Source: Rhizopus arrhizus | Taxonomy: Eukaryota; Mucoromycota; Mucoromycetes; Mucorales; Rhizopodaceae | Length of the DNA: 64,000 nucleotides | Direction: 5' to 3' | Assembly: GCA_024220505.1 (NCBI GenBank) | Contig: JAKZZE010000031.1 | Location: 372,001 to 436,000, forward strand | Shown here: in pieces, positions 49,196 through 57,065 of the stretch | Numbering within the stretch: position 1 is the stretch's first letter | Layout: each line of letters opens with the position of its first letter | The notes under the pieces: generated by a model | Told to the model about the DNA's origin: nothing | Seen by the model: the letters and a program-made list of their open reading frames with translations, nothing else | Databases searched by the model: none | Program-made: the position numbers and the translations under genes

Positions 49196-50443
49196 ATGGC
49201 AACAACAGAACCTATCGCGTTGGTGCAAAATAGCAACCAAATCCAAGGATACCGTCCTAAATTAATTGAATTTTACGGCTACGAAGGTGAAGATTTCCGC
49301 CACTTCCATGAACTCCTAGATTCCTATCTTGTACTTAGCAACACCCATAGCGATTCACGCAAACTTGCTATTCTTCGATCCCAACTACGACGAGCTGCCA
49401 AGGTTTACTTTGAAAAAAGTATACTCAAAGATTACCCGCAAGTTACTTACGAAAAAGCAATTGAACTATTAAAAAATCATTATATCACTCCCGAATTAAT
49501 CCAAAATTACGAATTGGAATTCAATGACATGGTGCAAGGTGAACAAGAACACCCACAGATATTCCTTTCTAGACTACGAGAAGCTGCTGATTTGGCAAAC
49601 ATAACAAGCGAAGCTGTCATAGAAAGTCGATTCCGTGCTGGATTACTGAGAGAAATCAAGCAATTTTGCATCCAGAGCAGTGCTAGAAGCTTCCCAGAAT
49701 GGCTGAACCACGCAGAAGGATGGTGGAACGCTAACCGCCCCCGAAAGATTGCGATGGTAGATAACCCGTTCATACCCAGAAACATAAATAATGCCTTGAT
49801 CTATCATGGTGATATGTATCAACAACATCATTCGTATGGCAACCATAACATTGATCTGATAGATGCAAATGAAAGACCATCTCAAGTTATCCCGGTTATA
49901 GATGTTAATTCGCAAGGCTTATTGAACTCTGTCACGACTGTACCTCATTTAGTAAATGGTCCTCACCAACTGTCAACTTTGGAGGTCGCAGGAAATAGTC
50001 GTCGTTCTCATGCTTACCCTCAGCATAACGTATCACATCAACTAAACAATCATAACTCACAACAAGATATTGTTAATTTAATTCAACAAACAATCCGTCA
50101 TGAATTAAATAGTCAACAACAATTCCAACCTTACAATCGTAATTATAATCGACGCAGCCGTTATAATAACAATAATCAAGATTACAATCAAAACAATAAT
50201 TATCAAGGTTACAATCAAAATAATGATTACCGTGGAAACAATAATGGCTACAATCATATCAACGGTAACAATAGCAACAATGATTATAATAACAATGGTT
50301 ACAGATATGATAAACGCAACTATGGCCGAAATGATTCTTATAATCAAGGGCAAAACCGAAATAATTATAACAATCAGCCATATCATGTCAAACAAACGAT
50401 GCAACAATCTCAACCACAACAACCTAGTCAGTCAAAAAACTAG
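49196..50443 (+). CDS. gag: Ty3/gypsy Gag
   Basis: 415 aa. The N-terminal part (~20-190) looks like a retrotransposon capsid domain (FYGYEGEDFRHFHELLDSYL, LRRAAKVYFEK, FLSRLREAADLAN). The C-terminal third is Asn/Gln/Tyr/Arg-rich with many RYNNNN-type stretches and no CCHC zinc knuckle, so RNA binding must rely on the basic/aromatic tail. The ORF ends ...TCA AAA AAC TAG, which is also a -1 slippery site into pol. Confidence 0.9.
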   Translation: MATTEPIALVQNSNQIQGYRPKLIEFYGYEGEDFRHFHELLDSYLVLSNTHSDSRKLAILRSQLRRAAKVYFEKSILKDYPQVTYEKAIELLKNHYITPELIQNYELEFNDMVQGEQEHPQIFLSRLREAADLANITSEAVIESRFRAGLLREIKQFCIQSSARSFPEWLNHAEGWWNANRPRKIAMVDNPFIPRNINNALIYHGDMYQQHHSYGNHNIDLIDANERPSQVIPVIDVNSQGLLNSVTTVPHLVNGPHQLSTLEVAGNSRRSHAYPQHNVSHQLNNHNSQQDIVNLIQQTIRHELNSQQQFQPYNRNYNRRSRYNNNNQDYNQNNNYQGYNQNNDYRGNNNGYNHINGNNSNNDYNNNGYRYDKRNYGRNDSYNQGQNRNNYNNQPYHVKQTMQQSQPQQPSQSKN

Positions 50444-53400
50444 ATGGTTCGGTTGCTTTTGAAAAACAAAGTAATGGTCAACCGAATAACCATGATTTTA
50501 ACAAACCCATTAATCAAAATACTTATCCTCACAATCTCAACGCACTTCTAACTCAAAATGAAGCATACCCATCGGCTCACACCCACGATTTATACGCTGC
50601 AGTAAGACCACATGTCCCACCTGAAGTTACTACAGCCAAACCTTACACAAAACCAGTTAAAAATACTCGTGAAAGAGGGAAGAGATCTGCTATACAAGAA
50701 AAACCCAAAGAAACTACTATTGTTACTGCTCAACAACCCATGATCATTCATCAGCCTATTGACACACATCAAAACGAAGCTATGGAAACAGAAAAACATA
50801 TAGTTCAAAACAATGAAGTCAAGAAAACTCGAAAAAAGACAAAGGCACCTCCTCTAAAATATGATATTGTATCAGACGTTATGAATCAGAAAGCGGACAT
50901 ATCTTTTGGAAATTTAATTGTCGCAGCTCCTGCATTAGGAAGGAAATTAGCAGCCGCTAGTCGTCCCAAAAGAATTCCTGTAGAAGATGCGAACCCTGAT
51001 GAAACTATGGCTCTCATTGAAGATGAGGACATTAATACAACAGCTGTATATTCCAAAGTAGATATTGGAGACAAAAGCATCAAAGCCTTAATCGATTGTG
51101 GTGCAGCTAAGACTTGCATGTCAAAAGCTTTAGCCGACACTTTAGGATTAGATATCGATGCAGCATCCGAAAGCGTATTCACATTAGGAAATGGAACCAA
51201 GCAACCCGCCTTAGGAGTCATATATGATGTCCCAATTTGTGTAAAGAACAGACTAATCATACCATGTACTGTAGAAGTTTTACCTTCATGCCCTAATCCA
51301 CTCATCATTGGAAACAATTGGTTAAGTCGTGCGAAAGCAAGAATAGATTTCAATAGCTCAACTTTGAAAGTTGCTTACAAGAATAAGAAAGCCGAATTAG
51401 AAATCACCTTTTCAAGGAAGAAATCAACTGTACCAAGAATATCTAGCTATGAGCAAGTTTATGAATATCCTGTTAGCTCAACAAACTCCAAGCCAAACAA
51501 ACAAGTTCATTTTGAAGATGAATCTCAAGAAAGCGATAGTACAGAGGAAGAATCTGAAGAAATTTCGGAAGATGACGATGAAATAGAAGAAGAACCCGAT
51601 GAGATGCCTGATGAATCATTACTCTTACTCGAAGACGATGAAAAGAAAATTGACGTGCAAGTATCGACTCAAATGAAGGAAATATTACTAGAAGCACCTC
51701 CACATGGTATGACATTAACAGCGAATACCTCAAAAATCATTTGGATCAGAAAGCCTAAAAATGAACATAAAAACCTTATATACAATTTGGAAATCACAAA
51801 TCCAAAGATATCCGAATCAATGGGTTATTTTGATCCTTGCTCAAGTTTAGTAGTGAATCGAAAAAGCTTAGAAATAAGAATTTACAATCGGTCAGCCAAA
51901 GATATCTTATTGGATCCGGGTGAAGAAATTGGAGTTATCGAAAAGCTCGATCCACAAGAAGATTCAATAGTTCAGGCATATAATATTCATTCAAGTCATC
52001 ATCTATGTGTGTTGGAATCATCCGAATTCATCATACAAAACAAGAATAAAAATGACGAAACAAAGTTGTTAGAACTAGAGAAATATCAAAAACTTGATGT
52101 TGGAGAATTAGATGAGAAAAATTTGCAGCATTTAAAGAAGTTACTAAAGAAATATGAAAATATATTTGACTGGGACAACAACACTATTGGGCGTACAAAT
52201 TTATTGGATCATAAAATTATAATCAAAGAAAATATTATGCCAATTAGTCACAGACCATATCGTATCAGTCCTATCGAAGCCGAATATTTACAGAAAGAAC
52301 TTGAAAAGTACACCAAACTGGGAGTAATAGCACCATCAAACAGTCCCTGGGCCGCTCCTGTTATACTAGTGAAAAAGAAAAATGGTGAATACCGAATGGT
52401 AATAGATTATAGAAAGCTCAATGCAGTTACGAAAAAGGATGCCTACCCATTGCCTCGCATTGATGACCTATTGGACACTTTGGGCAAAGCAAAAGTATTC
52501 TCAGCCTTAGATATGCGTGCTGGCTTCCATCAAGTGCCTATGGAGGAAAATAGTAAAGAACTAACAGCATTTACCACTAAATTTGGCACTTACCATTATA
52601 ATACCTTACCAATGGGCCTTGTCAACTCACCAGCCACCTTCCAACGTCTCATCGACTTATGTTTCCGACCTCTTATCAACAAGTGTCTCGTAGCTTACAT
52701 CGATGATCTTAACGCATATTCTCTCGATCACCATACACACCTTTATCACCTTGAACAAGTATTTCAATGCATACAAGTTGCAAACCTTAAGTTAAATCCA
52801 GAGAAATGTTTCTTTTTTAAAGATCATCTCAAGTTTCTTGGATATATAGTTACCAAAGAAGGATTACAAACAGATCCAGGCAAAATACAAAAAATTGTAG
52901 AATATCCACAACCCAAGACCATTAAACAAGTTAGAGGATTCCTAGGACTTGCTTCCTATTATCGACGCTTCATCAAGAATTTTGCTACAATTGCAAGGCC
53001 TCTACACGATCAAACAAAAACAACGAAAAAAGTACCTTGGACAAGTAAAACAACAGAATCGTTCGAAATGCTAAAAAAGCTACTCACTACAGCACCTATA
53101 TTGTCAAGACCAGACTTTAATGAACCTTTTCTGCTGGTTACTGATGCTTCTAAATTAGGCTTAGGCGCTATATTAACTCAATTAGACGAAAATGGACATG
53201 AACATCCCATTATTTATGCTAGTAGAGGTCTCAAATCAACAGAATCCAATTATGCTCCCACCAAATTAGAATGTCTGGCAGTCATATGGGCAGTCAAAAT
53301 GTTTAGACCTTATCTACTTGGGAAAAAGTTTACCGTCATTACGGATCATTCAGCCCTGAATGGCTTACTAAAAACCCCAAATCCAACTGGAATAATTGCT

Positions 53401-53499
53401 CGATGGATTACTATTCTGTCAGAATATGAATTTGAAATCAAATATCGACCAGGAAGAATCAATGAAAGCGCAGATTTTCTATCTCGCCTTGGATATTAA
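50428..53499 (+). CDS. pol: Ty3/gypsy Pol: protease, reverse transcriptase, RNase H
   Basis: Open from 50428 in the -1 frame of gag; an internal Met at ~50740 is not needed. Order: a basic N-terminal spacer, protease (ALIDCGAAKTC, with Cys where Ser/Thr is usual, and IIGNNWL), an acidic linker, RT (YRMVIDYRKLN, LDMRAGFHQV, LPMGLVNSPATFQ, active site YIDD) and RNase H (LLVTDASKLGLGA, TKLECLAVIWAV, VITDHSAL, ending ADFLSRLGY). Gag-Pol polyprotein processing by the protease is family knowledge. No integrase is present in this frame; it is a separate downstream ORF. Confidence 0.93.
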   Translation, partial: SVKKLDGSVAFEKQSNGQPNNHDFNKPINQNTYPHNLNALLTQNEAYPSAHTHDLYAAVRPHVPPEVTTAKPYTKPVKNTRERGKRSAIQEKPKETTIVTAQQPMIIHQPIDTHQNEAMETEKHIVQNNEVKKTRKKTKAPPLKYDIVSDVMNQKADISFGNLIVAAPALGRKLAAASRPKRIPVEDANPDETMALIEDEDINTTAVYSKVDIGDKSIKALIDCGAAKTCMSKALADTLGLDIDAASESVFTLGNGTKQPALGVIYDVPICVKNRLIIPCTVEVLPSCPNPLIIGNNWLSRAKARIDFNSSTLKVAYKNKKAELEITFSRKKSTVPRISSYEQVYEYPVSSTNSKPNKQVHFEDESQESDSTEEESEEISEDDDEIEEEPDEMPDESLLLLEDDEKKIDVQVSTQMKEILLEAPPHGMTLTANTSKIIWIRKPKNEHKNLIYNLEITNPKISESMGYFDPCSSLVVNRKSLEIRIYNRSAKDILLDPGEEIGVIEKLDPQEDSIVQAYNIHSSHHLCVLESSEFIIQNKNKNDETKLLELEKYQKLDVGELDEKNLQHLKKLLKKYENIFDWDNNTIGRTNLLDHKIIIKENIMPISHRPYRISPIEAEYLQKELEKYTKLGVIAPSNSPWAAPVILVKKKNGEYRMVIDYRKLNAVTKKDAYPLPRIDDLLDTLGKAKVFSALDMRAGFHQVPMEENSKELTAFTTKFGTYHYNTLPMGLVNSPATFQRLIDLCFRPLINKCLVAYIDDLNAYSLDHHTHLYHLEQVFQCIQVANLKLNPEKCFFFKDHLKFLGYIVTKEGLQTDPGKIQKIVEYPQPKTIKQVRGFLGLASYYRRFIKNFATIARPLHDQTKTTKKVPWTSKTTESFEMLKKLLTTAPILSRPDFNEPFLLVTDASKLGLGAILTQLDENGHEHPIIYASRGLKSTESNYAPTKLECLAVIWAVKMFRPYLLGKKFTVITDHSALNGLLKTPNPTGIIARWITILSEYEFEIKYRPGRINESADFLSRLGY
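50434..50440 (+). promoter_or_regulatory. Programmed -1 frameshift site, gag-pol
   Basis: A AAA AAC in the gag frame directly before the gag TAG stop (50441-50443). The pol frame is open only from 50428, so the shift must occur within a 16-nt overlap that contains this canonical heptamer. After slipping, reading continues CTA GAT GGT into pol. Confidence 0.85.
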
Positions 53500-53767
53500 A
53501 AAACATCAACCATTACAACTAATTAACAACCTATATATTTCTATCAGTATTATATTTTTATCAAACTACATGGAGGCAGGGAGGGGTAGTTGACACAAAA
53601 TCCCATAAAAATGCAGCAAAAACAGTACAAACACCCATAAAATTCAGTATAAACAGTATAAAACAGAAAAATCAAAAAACAATAAACAAACAATAAACAG
53701 CAAATTAAACTAAGAATCAACAAACTAAAAACCCAAAACAGTAACACCCAACAGCGCTATACCAAAA
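53500..53767 (+). other. 268-nt spacer between RNase H and integrase ORFs
   Basis: A-rich and stop-rich, with a purine tract GGAGGCAGGGAGGGG (about 53573-53587). It is unexpected inside a Ty3/gypsy pol region and may hold a start signal, a splice site or a second polypurine tract. Confidence 0.6.
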
Positions 53768-55117
53768 ATGGAACAACAAAAAATTGAACAGATGACAACC
53801 TATCTGAAAACTTTACAAATTCCAAAAGATGAAACAAAAAGCTTACAGAAATTCCTTATAAGGGAATCTTCAAAGTTCACCTTGTACAATAATACCTTAT
53901 ACAGGTACAATACAGAAAATGGGACTATTCGGAAAGTACTCAATAAGCAAGAAGCTCAAGAAATGATGAATGCATATCATCAACACCCTCTTGGTGGACA
54001 TCTGGCTTACAACAACACTCTACACAAGATTGCGACTAGATACTATTGGGAAAATATGGCCAAGGACATACTTGAATACGTACGAAATTGCTCTAGATGT
54101 CAAGTCTTTGGAAAAAAGTCAATAAAGGAAGAACTTTATCCAGTTCCCGTTTCTGTAAAGCCATTTGATCGAATAGCAATTGATGTGAAACACGTACAAA
54201 CATCTCGATCAGGACATCGTTATATTGTAGCAGCGATTGATTATCTTACAAAGTATGTAGAAGCAAGGCCATTACGATTTCAAACGTCTTCTGAAATTGC
54301 ATTATTCTTGTATGAAGATATCATCTGCAGACATGGCTGTCCAACAATATTGGTCACTGATAATGGAAAACCCTTTCTAAGTGGTTTAGTTCGTAAAGTT
54401 TGCCAAGCTTATTCTATTATTCACAAGACAACAACACCGTACAACCCACAGAGTAACGGATTGATCGAACGATTCAACCGAACACTTGGACAGATTCTTC
54501 AAAGGCGGTCAGACACTGAAAAAGAAGATTGGGATATATATCTTCCAGCTACATTATTTGCGTATCGCTCAATCAAGCAAGCCACGACAAAGCAATCGCC
54601 ATTTTTTCTGATGTATGGTTATGAACCCAAGACTCCGTTTGATATAGATAATCGGGTGTTTCAAAAAAGTTCTCATAAATTTGAATCTGTGTTATGGCAC
54701 AGGACAACCCATCAAGTACATAATCTTAATTGGATTCGTGAACAATCGGCACAAGCAATTAAACAAACACAAGCTACACAAAAGAAGGCCATAGAAAATA
54801 AGATTCTCGATGAACGAAGAGAACTAAAACCTCCTTTTCGACTTGGTGATTTAGTGCTCTTATACAAAGATTATATGTCTACATCATGGTCTGGAAAGCT
54901 CCAAGATAAATGGGAAGGTCCCTACATCATACAAAATAGTCTGGGAAAAGGAACATATCACATCAAAAGTATAGATCCAAACATAACAAGGATAAAACGA
55001 GTACACGGAAATAGATTAAAGTCATATACTATCCCGAATGTAATGTGGAACGCTGAAAATTCAAGAAATGTTTCAAGTATCTTGCTGGATAATGAAACAA
55101 ATGAACTCTTGCAATAA
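53768..55117 (+). CDS. Ty3/gypsy integrase as a stand-alone ORF
   Basis: 449 aa with its own ATG (ccaaaaATGg). HHCC zinc finger: HPLGGH...NCSRCQ. Catalytic core: AIDVKHV (first Asp), VTDNGKP (second Asp) and IERFNRTLG (Glu), giving D,D-35-E-like spacing. The C-terminal part contains a GPY-like stretch (KWEGPYIIQ). It inserts the element's cDNA into host DNA. Unlike most relatives it is not fused to RT-RH; expression must use another route (reinitiation, splicing or subgenomic RNA). Confidence 0.92.
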   Translation: MEQQKIEQMTTYLKTLQIPKDETKSLQKFLIRESSKFTLYNNTLYRYNTENGTIRKVLNKQEAQEMMNAYHQHPLGGHLAYNNTLHKIATRYYWENMAKDILEYVRNCSRCQVFGKKSIKEELYPVPVSVKPFDRIAIDVKHVQTSRSGHRYIVAAIDYLTKYVEARPLRFQTSSEIALFLYEDIICRHGCPTILVTDNGKPFLSGLVRKVCQAYSIIHKTTTPYNPQSNGLIERFNRTLGQILQRRSDTEKEDWDIYLPATLFAYRSIKQATTKQSPFFLMYGYEPKTPFDIDNRVFQKSSHKFESVLWHRTTHQVHNLNWIREQSAQAIKQTQATQKKAIENKILDERRELKPPFRLGDLVLLYKDYMSTSWSGKLQDKWEGPYIIQNSLGKGTYHIKSIDPNITRIKRVHGNRLKSYTIPNVMWNAENSRNVSSILLDNETNELLQ

Positions 55118-55230
55118 ACAACGCACAACAACAACAACAAAAAAAAAAAAAAAAAAATTATATATAAGTATCCACTCTCAACAGCAAAACAAAAAAAAAA
55201 AAAAAAAATAATCCAAACAAGGAAAATAAG

Positions 55231-56001
55231 ATGAATCGCGACTATCTCAAGGAACAAGCTTCAAACACAGTAAACAGAATGATACAAGACATTCAGGACC
55301 AGGGAAGTGGTTTTGCTACTGACTATCTCAAGGGAATGTTGCAAAATTATTTTAAACCTCTTTATATGAAATACGGAATGACCAAGTTAAAAGAAGCTCT
55401 GCGAACCTATTTGGACATAATGGAAAGGGACCAAGGTCTTACAAACATTGAATTTTTGGTTCACGATGAGGTTGTTGATAAAGAGACGTATATTGTATCT
55501 GTGGCAAATAGGATACAAATAGAAGTAGAATGTTATGATGCCGAGAAAGAGGACTATAATCCTGATGCGATTAGTTTGCCGGGTGAAAGTTCTGATCAAA
55601 AAAGTAAACGTTTAGCTGAAAAATCAACAGTTGTATTGTATGAAAACTGCATCAAGGAAGAGTATGCCAAGTTTGTTAGCTTGCATCAAGAACAAGAAAA
55701 AATTGAAAAAACGAAGCAGCGACTTATTAAACATTTTGCTGAGGATGTCGTTGAATGGAGTCATTTTAAGTTTAATCAACCAACTACGGGACGAGGAATC
55801 CAATTGTATCAAGCCAATCGAAATGAATATCTAAGAAATTTGTTGACAGACTATGACTTGTACAAGACACTTCAAAGAAAAATTAAAAAATTAGATAATT
55901 GGGGTAAGATTGACAAGCTCGAGGACGAACTTTCTGCCAGGGAGGGCATCTGTAGCTACGATTATGAAGATTTGAACTCAGAAACTTCCTTCAAGCTTTA
56001 A
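55231..56001 (+). CDS. Extra ORF downstream of integrase, ends inside the 3' LTR
   Basis: 256 aa, helix- and charge-rich, with coiled-coil-like EEYAKFVSLHQEQEKIEKTKQ and KTLQRKIKKLDNW stretches. There is no signal peptide and no membrane helix, so it is not an obvious envelope. I do not recognise a domain. It has an ATG after an A-run spacer and uses the first 51 nt of the 3' LTR as coding sequence. The polypurine tract (AGGGAGGG, about 55939-55946) lies within it. Function unknown. Confidence 0.75.
   Translation: MNRDYLKEQASNTVNRMIQDIQDQGSGFATDYLKGMLQNYFKPLYMKYGMTKLKEALRTYLDIMERDQGLTNIEFLVHDEVVDKETYIVSVANRIQIEVECYDAEKEDYNPDAISLPGESSDQKSKRLAEKSTVVLYENCIKEEYAKFVSLHQEQEKIEKTKQRLIKHFAEDVVEWSHFKFNQPTTGRGIQLYQANRNEYLRNLLTDYDLYKTLQRKIKKLDNWGKIDKLEDELSAREGICSYDYEDLNSETSFKL
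55939..55946 (+). promoter_or_regulatory. Candidate polypurine tract
   Basis: AGGGAGGG four bases before the 3' LTR start, the usual place of the plus-strand primer in LTR retrotransposons. It overlaps coding sequence of the extra ORF. Confidence 0.6.
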
Positions 56002-56121
56002 TTTTTGACGTTTTGTAAATCACTTTACAAATTGTCATTATTTTTCCTATTTGACAAATTTTTAACCATTTGATTTGTTGTCGTTCCTAAACTAATCCCA
56101 GTTGACTCCACTCCGACTTCC

Positions 56122-56207
56122 AATGTGATACATGCTCTCTGAGCCACGCTTTATTTTCCTTATAATAATAATAATAAACTTTTTCCCTTTTTTCCCTCAT
56201 ATCTTTC
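56122..56207 (+). repeat. DIRS left inverted terminal repeat
   Basis: Matches the reverse complement of 60241-60326, from AATGTGATACATGCTC to CATATCTTTC. Confidence 0.92.
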
Positions 56208-56231
56208 TAAGCCGCGCATCGTGGAAATACT

Positions 56232-57065
56232 ATGACTGATATCTCAGATATCAATGAACAACCAAAGTTATATACAGAAGCACAAATTTTTGAATTATTC
56301 CAACGCTTCAAAGCCGAGGAGCAAGCAACCACTCAACGAGCCAGAGAAGAACGAGAGTTACCACTGGAAATCGTTACCTCTTTGGACGATGTTAAGAGGC
56401 AACAGCACCTTGACAACTTCAAACGTTACAAAAGAGACATCAGTAAATACTATCACAACGAATGGACTGTGGGAGAGGAAGTTAACAAATCATTCCTCCC
56501 AAAACTTAAGAATCACACCGTGGACACAACACAGGTGGTCAACGCCTATTACAAAGGGTCCGAAATTAACCGCATCCATGGAAGAGCAGCAACCGAGTTG
56601 TATGAACAGCTCCACACCATTAAAGGGGGCAACCTTCCAGCCGACCAAGCACATCAGCTATTGGACGAAGCAATCGAAAGTGCCAAACGACTGGCTATCC
56701 ATGCATGGTTCCATGCCCGACAACAGGACGAGGATGCCAAACAATATGCTACAAAAGCACTCAAACTCCCACAAAGTCTTCGACACTTGGAGTCCAGAGA
56801 GTCTAGCACAAAACGAGACGCTTTTAATCCAGAGTTTGTCGAATCTTACTATGAAGCAAACTTCCAAGAAGATTTGCTGCGGAAATCAGCCCACAACAGC
56901 AACAGTTATTCAGGCAGAGGCAGAGGTTGGAACAACAATCGAGGACGTGGAAGGGGAAAAAACTTCCAGGGAGGACGAGGACGTGGGAACTTCAACTCCA
57001 ACAACAACTTCCCAAACAATTCTCACAACAACTCTACAACTCAGACAGAATCAATCAACCACTAG
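56232..57065 (+). CDS. DIRS ORF1, Gag-like protein
   Basis: 277 aa starting at ATG 56232 just after the left repeat. The N-terminal half is helical and charged. The C-terminus is an RGG-rich, Asn-rich basic tail (SGRGRGWNNNRGRGRG) suited to RNA binding. No zinc knuckle. It ends TAG. An A AAA AAC heptamer lies in the RGG-coding part and leads into ORF2. Confidence 0.85.
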   Translation: MTDISDINEQPKLYTEAQIFELFQRFKAEEQATTQRAREERELPLEIVTSLDDVKRQQHLDNFKRYKRDISKYYHNEWTVGEEVNKSFLPKLKNHTVDTTQVVNAYYKGSEINRIHGRAATELYEQLHTIKGGNLPADQAHQLLDEAIESAKRLAIHAWFHARQQDEDAKQYATKALKLPQSLRHLESRESSTKRDAFNPEFVESYYEANFQEDLLRKSAHNSNSYSGRGRGWNNNRGRGRGKNFQGGRGRGNFNSNNNFPNNSHNNSTTQTESINH

